Positions 47,843 through 59,519 of a DNA stretch of 64,000 bases are shown piece by piece. Numbering within the stretch: position 1 is the stretch's first letter; every line of letters begins with the position of its first letter. The translations under genes and the position numbers were made by a program. Origin of the DNA: Rehmannia glutinosa (taxonomy: Eukaryota; Streptophyta; Magnoliopsida; Lamiales; Orobanchaceae); contig CM071933.1 in assembly GCA_016081115.2 (NCBI GenBank), positions 57,240,660 to 57,304,659 on the forward strand, given 5' to 3'. The notes under the pieces were generated by a model. The model saw nothing but the letters and a program-made list of their open reading frames with translations. It was not told where the DNA came from and did no database searches.

Positions 47843-49327
47843 TGTAAGTCCAAGCGGCTACGATAATCTAGAGGGGGGTGAATAGATTATCTCCATCTTT
47901 TCGATTTTACCCTCTTTTTGGAACCGAATGCTCAAAGACAATAATAAAGGTGCGGAATGTAAACAACACACGACGATTTAAAGAGGTTCAACCCACCTAG
48001 GGCCTAATCCTCTACCACCCCAGTATATCTGGGATGGATTTCAAAAAGAAAAAGAATTTTATTAATTACCAAAATTAATAAAAATTCAACTTACAACACC
48101 TTGAAGAGCACCACACTCTTCTACAACACCACCTTTGAGATTACCACAATCTCACTTGAAGATTACCACAATCTTCAAACGGCACCTTGTGAAGATTACC
48201 ACAATCTTCACCCTTGAAGAGCACCACACTCTTCAACACATCAACAAGAAGATTACCACAATCTTCTTACACCTAACACCTAGTTCACCCAAGTGTGTTC
48301 TTACCACAAGAACACACACAATGATATCTTGTGTTTGAATGACAACCACAAATTCAAGATTACAACTCGATAATTGATAATACAATAGAGTGCAAGTGTA
48401 ATCAAGAATAGCCTAGACCTCAAGAATGTGAAAGTGAATAGCTAGGCAATTTTTACAACAAGAATAATAACAATGAAGAATAAATATTTACTTGAAGTGT
48501 ATCTTGTTGTGTTGTATCTCAATTGTTGTATTGGTTGCTCCAAAACTTCCTCTATTTATAGGAGATGTTTGATCAAGCATAGGCTCCTCTTGGGGATTGA
48601 AAATCTACAGAAAAATACAATTAAAATCAAGAATATAGCTGTTAGATATCAATCCCACAATTTAAGAAAATGTGTGTGCTGTCAAAACGGTCATATTTTT
48701 TTTGTCAAAAGCACAAAGATGACCGATCGTCGCACAAATAAGAGATTTGAACAATACATTGAAAATTACAACAGGCGACCGGGCGACATAGGCTTGACCG
48801 GTCGACCCTTGTCTCAACCGGTCCCCCCTAAATGTTTTTGTTGAGAAAAATAAGTTCTGCTTTTTGAAACGCGTTCGTGTACCGGCGACCCCTTGGCGAT
48901 CGGTCGACCGGACCGGTCGACGCCCAGGGCGACCGGTCGACCTGACCGTTTTTCATTTCTGTCTCATTTTTTGTTCCAAAAACATCTTCAGGTACGGGTT
49001 GCCCTATAGGGTGACCGATCGACCTTGAGACAGAAATGTTGTCCAATTTTTGTCGAAAATAAAACTCAAGAAATACTCCGAAAATTTAGTAAAAACATTT
49101 TAAACCAATCGGAAGTATTTAGACAACATTTAGGAACCTTGTTTAGAAGTAAAAGCCCATCATTAAACGTGTTGTCCAATATTATCGAAAATAAACTTGA
49201 GAAAATACTTCGAAAAATATTAAAATCATTTTAAATCATTTAGGAGTATTTGGACAACCTTTAAAAAAACATTGTTTTGGTAACAAAATAAAATCATCAA
49301 AATTAAGATAAAAACATGTATCAAACA
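47843..49327 (-). repeat. 3' LTR of copy 2B
   Basis: It runs tgtaagtccaag ... acatgtatcaaaca. The hairpin array is at 48060-48268, the TATA box at 48553-48560 (minus), palindromes at 48775-49025 and the inverted-repeat units at 49035-49290. The polypurine tract complement tctccccct is at 49329-49337. Confidence 0.9.
48060..48268 (-). ncRNA. Array of seven stem-loops in the LTR leader (copy 2B)
   Basis: Given on the plus strand, where the loop reads ACCAC: 48060-48080 (TATTAATT/AATTAATA, loop ACCAA), 48103-48121 (GAAGAG/CTCTTC), 48137-48153 (GAGATT/AATCTC), 48156-48178 (TTGAAGATT/AATCTTCAA), 48189-48211 (GTGAAGATT/AATCTTCAC), 48214-48236 (TTGAAGAG/CTCTTCAA) and 48246-48268 (AAGAAGATT/AATCTTCTT). 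Apart from one inner C-A pair on this strand (a T-G wobble in the RNA sense) in two of them, the stems are perfect. The same array is at 54389-54597 in the 5' LTR. It is part of the element RNA, not a separate gene. Confidence 0.75.
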
Positions 49328-50572
49328 ATCTCCCCCTTTTTGATGATTACAAACCAAAACAATTTTTACACAAACTAGGAGAACAATTTTAGAAATGATT
49401 TTTCGGAAAAAAAACATTTGACCGTTTGGAAGCAACCAAAATTTCCAAAATATAAAAGCAACCAAGTAGGGGAGTAAATATATTCAATAATAAGTACAAG
49501 CTCCCCCTATCAACAAGCACATCAAGAATAATGTAAAAGCAATTTTCCATAAGCTAAAAGCTTTAGCTTTTACAATTTGTTCAAGAGCTTATAAGCTCCC
49601 CCTGTCACAAAACATCATTAAACAATTGTATAAGTCCATCAAGCAACAATTGGACTAAAAAAGAATCACAACTTATGGCTTTTATGAGCCATAGCTTATA
49701 GCTTTTATTAGCTTCTTTGAGCTAATGAGCCAATATCCTATTTCTCCCCCTTTGGAATCATCAAAAAGAATGTTAGGATGATAAAAACATCATTCAAGTT
49801 TATCAAAGTGTGCTAACAATTCGTTTATCAACCATGAAATAATTAAGCTTAGAATCCAAGGGAAAATTAGAGAAATGTATCATAAGAAATCCAAAAGCTC
49901 ATTAGTTAGTCAAAAACATGATCTCAAAAAGGTTTTAAGACATAGAGCATAAGAGATTCATGTATGTGATGAGATTTTCATTGAAGCATTATAACGAACA
50001 CTTGGCGGGCGTCAAAAAATTTGAAAAAGATATATATAGCCCTTGTAAATGAAATCAAGCCAAGTTGTTCATATCATCACCAAAAGCAATTTTCAACATG
50101 TATCCAACAAATAATAGGCATAAACAGAGTAAATTCTCAAGGATTCAACCCAATTGAGATAATTAAGCCAAAGAGAGATCAAGGCATTACCAATGTCATC
50201 AAGCAAAAATAAAGAGCCATTAAGAGATACATGTCAAGCATCAAACAATGCATTTTAGACATTACAAATGTCCCAAAATATCCATCTAAACAAAATAATT
50301 AAAGCATCTCAAATGTATTTAAGCAAAATTTAGAAAGAATCACTTTTACCATCAAGTACTTCACACCAACATCAAACAATGCAAAAATAGAGTATTTTTA
50401 CCATCAAATACTCCATCAATACCATGATCACCCACAAGTCATTATTAACTCGCAATTTTAACCCTTTCAAGAAACAAGCAAATCTCATTAGTCCAAAGGA
50501 GTTTTACAAAAGTACATAAAAATACAAAGCAGCATGAAAGAGAATGCTAAAAAGTGAAGGGGTGGGGAAACA
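49328..50572 (-). other. 3' non-coding region of copy 2B with repeated polypurine tracts
   Basis: Complements of GGGGGAG occur at 49329-49337, 49501-49508, 49596-49603 and 49744-49751, mirroring the spacing in copy 2A. Palindromic 'gagcttataagctc' accompanies the third. The rest is AT-rich with no protein. Confidence 0.65.
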
Positions 50573-51907
50573 TCATTCCTCGTCCGAGGAGAAGCAAGAT
50601 CCGGGAATAAAGTCTTTGATGAATTTCTTCAACTTGCCGGTAGACTTTTGCATTTTGGAGGTCTTTTGCTCCAAAGCCTCATACCTCGCCTCATGAAAAG
50701 CCCTCATCTCATCAAATTCGGCTTGGGTATACCTCCTAGGCGGTTGAGCACCGGTATTACCCTCCGGATTGCTCGGTTCGCCTTCCTCCGCCAATCTTGC
50801 GGCCTCGGCGTCATCAAAGTAGTCGTTAGGATCGGGGGAATCTTGACCTCTTTCTCTAGCCATTTTAGTAGGTCGGATGTCCATATTCTTGCGCATCGTG
50901 ACTATTTGGGAGATGTTATCAATGTCAAAGTCATTTTGAAACACCTCCGAGTTACACTCCGACGAAGGTAGTCCCGATTGAATAAGAAGTTTACAAATCC
51001 AATTTCCCATAACCAACTTCTTATTACCTTGAGTGATGGACTCAATTAGACATTGAATAAGTATGGCGCCAAAGTTAAGCGGTTCTCTCTAGCAATCTTA
51101 TAAGTCGAAAAATAATCCATGTTGCTAGGCATCTTACCCAACTTACCACAAATGCGTATGCAACAATGACCGATAAAATACGATGCTCAAGTGTCATTGC
51201 CAACAATGAATACTTTGGCCATACTCCCAAATACGTCTTAACTTCTTTCATGGACACCCCCAACATTTCATCATTCCAAGTACCACAAGAAAAATAGTCC
51301 CAACCACCTTCTCTAACATGTAAGAGCCGACAAATATCATTAGGAGTCCATCTAAAATGACAACCCCTTATAAGCGAAATTTACGGCAATCGGCTTCCTC
51401 ATTATCATATTCCACCCACATATTAGCATAAAAATGTTGGATAATAACATCATCATACAAAACATAAGCATGCTCCCATAAATACATCCAACCTTGCTCC
51501 TCAAAGAATCCTCTAATAGTGGGATATTCATTTGTAAATGAACTAAAACGACACATTTTAGTCCGAGCAATAGATTTTCCTCCCATTCCCGAATCCTCAT
51601 AGTACCATTCTGCATACTTATTGATGAAATTAAGAACATTGTGGGAATGAGGAGCTTCAGGAATAAAAGATTTTTTACCTTTCGCCCAATGGCAATTTTG
51701 GAGTGAAATTGTTCCGCGGAGCTCGGTAATTTGTGCCCGATAGAGTACGGGATTTTGAACGTCATCACCTTCTTGAGCTACGTTTATCTGGGCATCTCGA
51801 ATATCCCTTTGTTCGACTTCTTCTTGCCGATTTCTCGAAGAACCCTCTCCGCCCCTTCTACGCTTGGAGATGGGATTTTGACCGGTGGAATTCTTTGGGG
51901 GAGCCAT
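50573..51907 (-). pseudogene. Family 2 ORF2 of copy 2B (frameshifted)
   Basis: ATG at 51907 gives MAPPKNSTGQNPISKRR and stays open to 51368, through EYPTIRGFFEEQGWMYLWEH and HFYANMWVEYD. A frameshift follows; WTPNDICRLLHVREGGWDYF..MTLEHRILSVIVAY (51350-51150) is in another frame. The last segment (51016-50573) reads GNWICKLLIQSGLPSSE, passes the position of the 2A stop as Arg, and ends CFSSDEE. Copies 2A and 2B are broken at different places, so their ancestor had one long intact ORF of about 448 codons. Confidence 0.7.
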
Positions 51908-52802
51908 ATATGTAAGATTCTTGTGAAAATAAGAGGATTAGCAACAAGAATCGTGAAAATTGATGAAAAATTGAAGATTTTGGAGAAAAGAGGGAACGCT
52001 TCTCGCGCAAGGGTTTTGGGGAGGATTTTCTGCATCTGTCTTGAACTGAAAGGCAGAACGATTTTAAGTTGTAAAATTGGCCTGGGCGACCGGTCGAGGT
52101 AGGGTGCGACCGGTCGACGTGCACGACGACCGGTCGCCCCTGCTTTGACCGTCCCAGGTAATTTTTCTTTCTCCAGAGTTTTCCAAAATTCGATTTTTCA
52201 CCCCAAAAGTTTTAAAACTTTGCAAAGAGATAATTTTGGACCTGGTCCAACAAATACGAGTTTCGGGAAAACATATATTCGAGAAAAAAACGAGACTTAA
52301 CGAGTAGCGCCCTTTTAAGAGAGATTTGCAAAATCATTTAGGGACACTTAAGGGGTTGAAATGAAATATCTTGAAAGATATGTGCATAAGCATAATATTG
52401 AGTTCTAAGATAAATACGAGTGAACATACCTCGATAGTATAAGAAACTTGATGACGAAATAGCCAATGAATATGAGATATATATCCTACACAATTCTCAA
52501 ACAAAATTTGCACAAAAACACAAGTGTAGGCAAGTAATTGGAGATATAAAAAATGGTTATGCTATAACAATACATAAGAGATAATAAACCAAATAGGTTT
52601 AATTTAATCCACAAGAGTTTTAGAAATATCATGCAAGGTCTTCTTTTAAAAATTTTGAAACTCACAAATATATTGAAGACCTAAATTAGAAATAAATACT
52701 TGAAAACTCAATTTGCAATTAAGACACAAATAAAAACATGCATAAAATTAAAATAAAATGCATATATAAATGGGGAGATATGGTTTACCAATTACGCCGT
52801 GT
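51908..52802 (-). other. Spacer between gag and ORF2 of copy 2B
   Basis: It holds the CpG palindrome cluster at 52083-52150 (gcgaccggtcgagg, gcgaccggtcgacg, cgaccggtcgcccc) just upstream of ORF2, like copy 2A. The rest is AT-rich with no protein. Confidence 0.65.
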
Positions 52803-54157
52803 TCATGGGTTGTGCCGTTCCCATTGTCGATGATATCTTCCCCTTGAGAAGTCACTTTGTTGATGATGACTTCTTTGATTACTCCATTTCCAATGATTGT
52901 GTTCTTCCCATTTTTGATTATATCCTCTTCTTGGAAATTGGCTTTGTCGAAAATAGTTTTTCCTTCTTTGATCAAATGAAACGGTCATTTGATGTCTTCT
53001 TGGCGGTATAAATTTTCTTTGATCATTATTTTGTCGGGTACCTAATAACACATTATTTTGTGGTACCCTTATGTGTTTGGGTCCTTTAGGATTAGCTTTG
53101 AGACTTTTAGGTCTCCAATAATAATTAGAGCTATTTCTAGCCCGAAAAGAATTAGCCGTATGACCCTTTTTACCACAATAAAAACAAGTAATAATTCTAG
53201 GAGCATAATGACCAATATGCATAGTGACTTGATCCTTTTTCATATGATTAACAACATTAGGCTTATGATCAAGTCCTTTATCACAATTATGAATATCAAC
53301 AATATTGGACATTTTATTGGTACTCAAGTTTGATTTTGATAAATCATTTTTCAAGTAATTAATATCCTCAACAAGAGTACTATTTTCTTTTTCAAGGTTT
53401 CTAACCTTGTCAAGTGTGGTGGTGTGAGCACATGATAGTGACTCATAGGAAGTAAATAAAATATCCTTATCATTTTTCAAAACATTGAATTCCTTTTTCA
53501 AATTTTTGTATTTAACAAGTAAGCTTTGGAATTCATTTTGAAGTTCATCATAATCATTTTGCAAATCACTATAATCATTTTGAATAACAATATCATAAGA
53601 AGTAGAGGGTTTAAGACATACCTCGTTTTCTTCTTCGATGCCCATAAAACAATATTCAACTTCTTCATAGTTGGAAGTTGTAAGAGACTTGTTCCTTAGA
53701 TTTGAGCTTGTATCCCTTTGAGAAGTAGATGCTTTTGTTTGACTCCTTTCATTTGCAAATACTCCATAGATGGCTTCTAATTTTTGCCATACTTTATGTG
53801 CCGATCGAATTCCTACAAAATGTTCATATTCCAAATTAGTAAATGAACAATGCAAAATATTTAGAGCCTTACCGTTTAAGGAGATGATTTTCTTCTCTTC
53901 ATCATTTAGCTCTTTGAATCCTTTGCAGGTGTGTGGTGTGTCTATCATCGGAATGGATTCTCCATTTATGACGGTGTTCCAAATATCAAACCCGCAACCT
54001 TGTAAATAGCATTCCATTCTTTCTTTCCAAAATATAAAATTTTTGGAATCAAATAGTGGTGGCTTGGTGGTGGAGGTGCCGAATAGATGAGCTTCGTTCG
54101 TAGCCGACGATCATTTCTCTTCACTCGCGATGTGAAACGAGCTTGCCAAAGAGTTTG
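52803..54157 (-). pseudogene. Copia-type Gag of copy 2B
   Basis: An open frame of 404 codons runs from 54017 to 52803 (MECYLQGCGFDIWN onward); the upstream part is interrupted by TGA within SEEK-stop-SSATNE near 54110. The layout matches copy 2A: gag domain, coiled coil (about 190-270 of the open part), zinc knuckle CFYCGKKGHTANSF with its last Cys now Phe, and a Gln/Arg/His-rich tail still in frame here. The knuckles of 2A and 2B are damaged at different residues, so both came from an intact ancestor. Confidence 0.8.
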
Positions 54158-54169
54158 GCTCTGATACCA
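54158..54169 (-). other. Primer-binding site of copy 2B
   Basis: The plus strand reads gctctgatacca, the complement of TGGTATCAGAGC, two bases from the LTR at 54172. Confidence 0.9.
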
Positions 54170-54171
54170 CT

Positions 54172-55646
54172 TGTAAGTCCAAGCGGCTACGATAATCTAG
54201 AGGGGGGTGAATAGATTATCTCCATCTTTTCGATTTTACCCTATTTTTGGAACCGAATGCTCAAAGACAATAATAAAGGTGCGGAATGTAAACAACACAC
54301 GACGATTTAAAGAGGTTCAACCCACCTAGGGCCTAATCCTCTACCACCCCAGTATATCCGGGATGGATTTGAAAAAGAAAAAGAATTTTATTAATTACCA
54401 AAATTAATACAAATTCAACTTACAACACCTTGAAGAGCACCACACTCTTCTACAACACCACCTTTGAGATTACCACAATCTCACTTGAAGATTACCACAA
54501 TCTTCAAACGGCACCTTGTGGAGATTACCACAATCTTCACCCTTGAAGAGCACCACACTCTTCAACACCTCAACAAGAAGATTACCACAATCTTCTTACA
54601 CCTAACACCTAGTTCACTCAAGTGTGTTCTTACCACAAGAACACTCACAAGAATATCTTGTGTTTGAATGACAACCACAAATTCAAGATTACAACTCGAT
54701 AATTGATAATACAATAGAGTGCAAGTGTAATCAAGAATAGCCTAGACCTCAAGAATGTGAAAGTGAATAGCTAGGCAATTTTTACAACAAGAATAATAAC
54801 AATGAAGAACAAATATTTGCTTGAAGTGTATCTTGTTGTGTTGTATCTCAATTGTTGTATTGGTTGCTCCAAAACTTCCTCTATTTATAGGAGATGTTTG
54901 ATCAAGCATAGGCTCCTCTTGGGGATTGAAAATCTACAGAAAAATACAATTAAAATCAAGAATATAGTTGTTAGAAATCAATCCCACAATTTAAGGAAAT
55001 GTGTCTGCTGTCAAACGGTCATATTTTTGCTGTCAAAGCACAGGGCGACCGGTCGCGCACAAATAAGAGATTTGAACAATACATTGAAAATTACAACAGG
55101 GCGACCGGTCGACATAGGCTTCGACCGGTCGACCCTTGTCTCAACTGGTCCCCCTAAGTGTTTTGTTGAGAAAAATAAGTTCTGTTTCAGAAGAACGTTC
55201 GTGTGCCGGTCGACCGACTGGCCGACGGCCGACCGGTCGACGCCTTGCACCGGCCGACGACCTGACCGTTTTTCACTTCTGTCTCATTTTTTGTTCCAAA
55301 AACATCTTCAGGTACGGGTTGCCCTATAGGGTGACCGGTCGACCTTGAGACAGAAATGTTGTCCAATTTTTGTCGAAAATAAAACTCAAGAAATACTCCG
55401 AAAATTTAGTAAAAATATTTTAAACCAATCGGAAGTATTTAGACAACATTTAGGAACCTTGTTTAGAAGTAAAAGCCCATCATTAAACGTGTTATCCAAT
55501 ATTATCGAAAATAAACTTGAGGAAATACTCCGAAAAATATTAAAACCATTTTAAATCATTTAGGAGTATTTGGACAACCTTTAAAAAACATTGTTTTGGT
55601 GACAAAATAAAATCATCAAAATTAAGATAAAAACATGTATCAAACA
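54172..55646 (-). repeat. 5' LTR of copy 2B
   Basis: Near-identical to 47843-49327. The hairpin array is at 54389-54597, the TATA box at 54882-54889 (minus), palindromes at 55040-55345 and the inverted-repeat units beyond 55350. Confidence 0.9.
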
Positions 55647-57360
55647 GTTAGATGATATCAAGACAAGAGGAGGAACAAAATTCTTACCTTGTAGTAGTGA
55701 AGGTTTCGAAAATTATGAAGTAGAAGAGGAAGAGTTCTTGAAATTTTGGTTAGGCGTTTGAAGATATGGAGAAGAGATTGTAGAGAGAAGGAGGAGAAAC
55801 TTATAGAGAAGTGAGAGGATCTTGCTCGAATGAAGAATGTGTTGGATGCATTTTTTGAAATTTTTTGAAAAATTTGGCTTTATGGCCGTCCATATGAGAG
55901 ATAGAGGAGAGAATTTTGATCAATTTTCATGTCTTGCAATTTGTCTCTTGCATGGAGACAATTAGACTAGTCAAAGGTATGGGCTTGCATGGAAGAATGG
56001 GGATTGAAAGAATAGAGGGAATGTTTGAATGAAATGTTGGGAAAAATCCAACATGTTGGAAAATTTAATATTAAAAAATTGAGGTATAAGATAATGTGTA
56101 TAAGGTTTGTATTAATGGTGCAATTATACACAAGATGAATACATAAGGTGTATGTGTACAAGAGTTGGATGGTATTTCTACACCAAAATCCCCCTCATTG
56201 CTGTCCACTTAAAGGGTAATTGTGGTATCCATATTTTTTTTGTCCCAAAATTGCTGATAATAGATGAATAATATCAATCTCCAAAATAAATAGTGATTTC
56301 CTTGATCACTTATAAGTCTCATGATCACTTATTTTAAATTAAGTTCTTAATTCTATAAGGTATAAGTCTCTAAAATAAATAGTCTCTTAAAATTCTAAGG
56401 TGACTAATAAATACACAAATAGTAATAATGATCAATCAAGTGATCATTAATGTAAAGTAGAATTAATAAAGGATCATGATCACAAGTAATAAATAAAATG
56501 AGATAAAATGCAAATAATATTTATTAATAATATTTACCCTTCAAAGTGACGCGGTAAATAGTCAAAATAATACATAGACGATAAGTGAATCAAATACACG
56601 CTTGCATAAAATCGGGGGCTTCACGGTATGGATATGTGTAACATATATAATATTTGGCTACATATTTTCTTGAATTAAAATAAAAAAAATTAAATTGAAT
56701 TTAATCAACTTAAATACAATTATATATAATTTATAGAAATGGGCAGCCCAAATAATAACTATAAATATATCATAAATAATAAAAATAGATAAATATACAA
56801 ATTGATGTCCAATAGACCGAATGCATAGTTTGTAAAGCTCATTACATAATAAAATTTTGAGTAAGTATATCTTATATGTTTTTCTCTTTTTATGTTTATT
56901 TTTTATTTATATATGCAATATGGGTGTCAAACTGAAGATCGTAAAAAGGAATATTAATTTATTTGTTGGTACTATTTATAGATACCACTCTTTTTATGTA
57001 TAGAGATTTTAGTAGTTTAAGGTTAGTTTATGTTAATGCATTAATAATTGGAATATCATATTTTTTTCATTATTCAGATATATTTTGTCAGTTTTTCCTT
57101 ATTAATGTACTTAAAAATAGTGCAGTTTTAAGGTCAATTTTGTATCTCAAAATTTTGGCATCATATAATTATAATTGTAAATATTAACGAATTTATTAAT
57201 TTTGCCATTAATCATGCTTAGATTGATTGTACTACGCGTGAAGCCATGGAAATATTTTATATTTATCTTATATTATTAATAGATATATTTGTTAGTTTAA
57301 GATTGATGTTAATGCATGAATAATTGGAAACTCATATTTTTTGCATCTAATTTATAAAAT

Positions 57361-57369
57361 ACACGCGCG

Positions 57370-57437
<68 letters not shown>
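57361..57437. repeat. Compound microsatellite (CG)n-(CA)n-(TA)n
   Basis: Successive CG, CA and TA dinucleotide runs adjoin without interruption. A further (TA)n run lies at about 57500-57522. Confidence 0.95.
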
Positions 57438-57440
<3 letters not shown>

Positions 57441-58693
57441 ATAGGATACATTTAAGATTAATTGTTGTTGTCATTTTACATTTTTTGGCTTCTAATTTTT
57501 AATATATATATATATATATATATCATACACTAATTTTATCTATAAATATTTTTGGCAATTTCCCCCCTTATTATTGTGATTCAAATAGTGCAGTTTTAAA
57601 ATTAATTTGGAATCTCATATCTTGTCATCTTATTATTGCAATTGTAAATCTTAACACAGTAGTAAATTTTGTGGACAATCATGCTGAGATTAATAATTAT
57701 TCGTCCCGAAAAAATTTATTTATCCTATATTATTAATAGGTATTTTTGGCAATTTAAGATTAGTTAGTGTCAATGCATTAATAAATGGAATCTCATATTT
57801 TTCCATTATTCGTGTTACTAAGTGTTTGAAACTAAGAAAAAAATATATAACTTCATTGTCTGATGAGTATTGTTCTAAAAGTTACATTGTGTTTCTTCAA
57901 TCATCATCATATCAATCAATCTTTTTAGGTATGATTCCATCTTTACGTCTCATCTAAGTATCATCTTCGTCAAATTTTTTGCGAATATCTATAAGGTCTG
58001 AATTAAATCATAGTGTTTTTTAAGTTCTACATATATTATTGATCAACATGATTGTTTTATGGTTAGTTTAATAAATTGTTGTTTATATTTTGTGTTGTTT
58101 ATTCTTGATGTTTTTGTTAGTATTTTATTTATATAAATAATACATGTAAATATTAATTCAAATAATTATAAATAATATATATGTTAATCTATTTATTTAG
58201 TATTTCTTTTGTAATCTCACGTACAATTTGAGCGCATTAAATTGTATCATTAAATTACAGATCTATTTATAAAAAAATTAACAGTGTGTATACGTACCAT
58301 CATAAGTTTTTGATTGAGTCGGATATGGTAATTTGTGAAAGAAACTTTTGTCTATCAGTTATTCAATGAAGAGATAATTCATATTTTGAGATTGATTTGA
58401 CAATAATTATATAATTAATTATAAAAAGATAAGATTATGATGCTTACCATAATAAATATATTTTAGATACACAATTGTTTATAAACTAATAATCAATGAA
58501 AATAAAACTTTCAGTTAAAATCTCGAATAATGGGATTTACTACATTTTTTTAATCACATTAGAATTCTTTTTTTAATGAAATTAATTGACAAGAATTAAT
58601 CCACTAATTTTAGAAAAAAATTAGTATATGATATAATCTTATTTTAATTAAAAATATACAGAAAATGGACAAGGGGTGTGTATGTGTAGAGAG

Positions 58694-58979
58694 TAGAGGT
58701 AACAAATGGGTCGGGCCGGGCTGGCTTGGTGCCGGCCCGTCGGGCCAAACGAAAAAATCGGGTTGGGTCGGGGCGGGCCAAACAGTGGTTGGGCCGCCGT
58801 TTCTTAAGCATAGTCCGACCCAACTCACGAAAATGTACTAGAAAAATCGGGCCAATCGGGCCGACCTGATTTTTTTGGTTCTAACGGGCTGGGCCAAAAA
58901 AGACAGGCTCATTTCGGGCCTCTAAAATCATAGCACAGTCCAGTGCTATTACCTGACCGGGCCGAAATTGATAGCTCTA
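58694..58979. mobile_element. hAT-type MITE, 286 bp
   Basis: The left end tagaggtaacaaatggg and the inverted right end tagagctatcaatttcgg are imperfect terminal inverted repeats. The interior is rich in GGGCC/GGGTCGGG. The flanks gtagagag (58686-58693) and atagagag (58980-58987) form an 8-bp target-site duplication with one change, the size made by hAT transposases. It has no coding capacity. Confidence 0.75.
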
Positions 58980-59280
58980 ATAGAGAGAGGGGGGTAAAAT
59001 GCATGTGTGTGAGAGAGAAAGTGTGTGTGATAGATAAAATATTAATATAGAGATAATCGTTGATTGAGAGATAAATATAGAGATCGATTTGATATTTAAG
59101 TTTATAATTAAAAATATAACTTTGAATCTTTGATGAATACTTTTTTTATTTATTTATCTTATATGAATATTATTATAAAAATAAAAATAATAAATATTTA
59201 TTTATGTTAATATATCTCTATAATATAAAATAATGATAATAAAATAAAAATAAGCGTGCAACGCACTAGAGTATTACTAG

Positions 59281-59519
59281 TTACTGCAACAGAAAACGAA
59301 TTATTTTGCTTTTTTTTTTTTTTTGATCGGTATTCTTTTGCTTTGTTGTTTTAACTAATTGTAGACCGATTTCTAACATTATTAAAAATAAACAAATTTA
59401 AGAAACAAACAAAAAAAGAAATTCTCGACTAGGGTAACAGCTTGAAATCTTTGAATGTCGATTTTGCCAATAACGTTGCGTCCACTCTCCATTGATAATT
59501 TCACAGAAGCTCAACCACC
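59281..59519 (+). promoter_or_regulatory. RH36 upstream region and 5' UTR
   Basis: Only 239 bp separate the probable Helitron end from the RH36 start codon. The region has a T run at 59311-59324 and no clear TATA box. The 5' UTR probably begins somewhere after 59400. Confidence 0.4.

Larger units (their letters stand above)
47843..55646 (-). mobile_element. Complete non-autonomous copia-type element, family 2 copy 2B
   Basis: The LTRs are 47843-49327 (3') and 54172-55646 (5'), with a perfect 5-bp target-site duplication gttag at 47838-47842 and 55647-55651. The interior has a PBS, gag, ORF2 and a polypurine tract, in the same order and with similar spacing as copy 2A, and again no pol. The LTRs differ at about four of the first 260 bases, so the insertion is fairly young. 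It sits in the gypsy LTR. Confidence 0.9.
44677..56643 (-). repeat. Large gypsy (chromovirus-like) solo LTR, split by copy 2B
   Basis: The left end is tgtcacgcccc and the right end is gatatgtgtaaca. On the minus strand it starts TGTTACAC and ends GGGGCGTGACA, a common end of Tekay/Del-type gypsy LTRs. Without the inserted element it is about 4.2 kb (44677-47842 plus 55652-56643). No PBS or polypurine tract adjoins it. The flanks tatat(g) and tatat suggest an imperfect duplication. The interior holds a 45-bp tandem repeat (45336-45454) and many phrases like 'tttagtccctaagttt' (46180-47060). No protein is seen. Confidence 0.6.
43801..59280 (+). mobile_element. Probable Helitron-derived element, interrupted
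   Basis: The left end is A|TCTATATATA at 43800/43801. The right end has GTGCAACGCAC (59256-59266), then 10 bases, then CTAG at 59277-59280 followed by T. Helitrons start TC, end CTRR after a short hairpin, and insert between A and T. The two outer parts, 43801-44676 and 56644-59280, share related sequence (ggcatctaatttataaaatacat; a gacaatcatg..agattga stretch), supporting one element split by the gypsy LTR. No Rep/helicase ORF is seen, so it is non-autonomous. The ends are short motifs, so the call is tentative. Confidence 0.4.

Noticed and set aside
48060..48268. CRISPR-like regularly spaced repeats
   Set aside because: Units are 17-23 bp hairpins of varying stem sequence with short irregular gaps, in a plant LTR; no spacers of constant length and no cas genes.
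48135..48338. 67-codon ORF with repeated KITTIF
   Set aside because: The repeats are the antisense of the GTGGT hairpin array; chance ORF.
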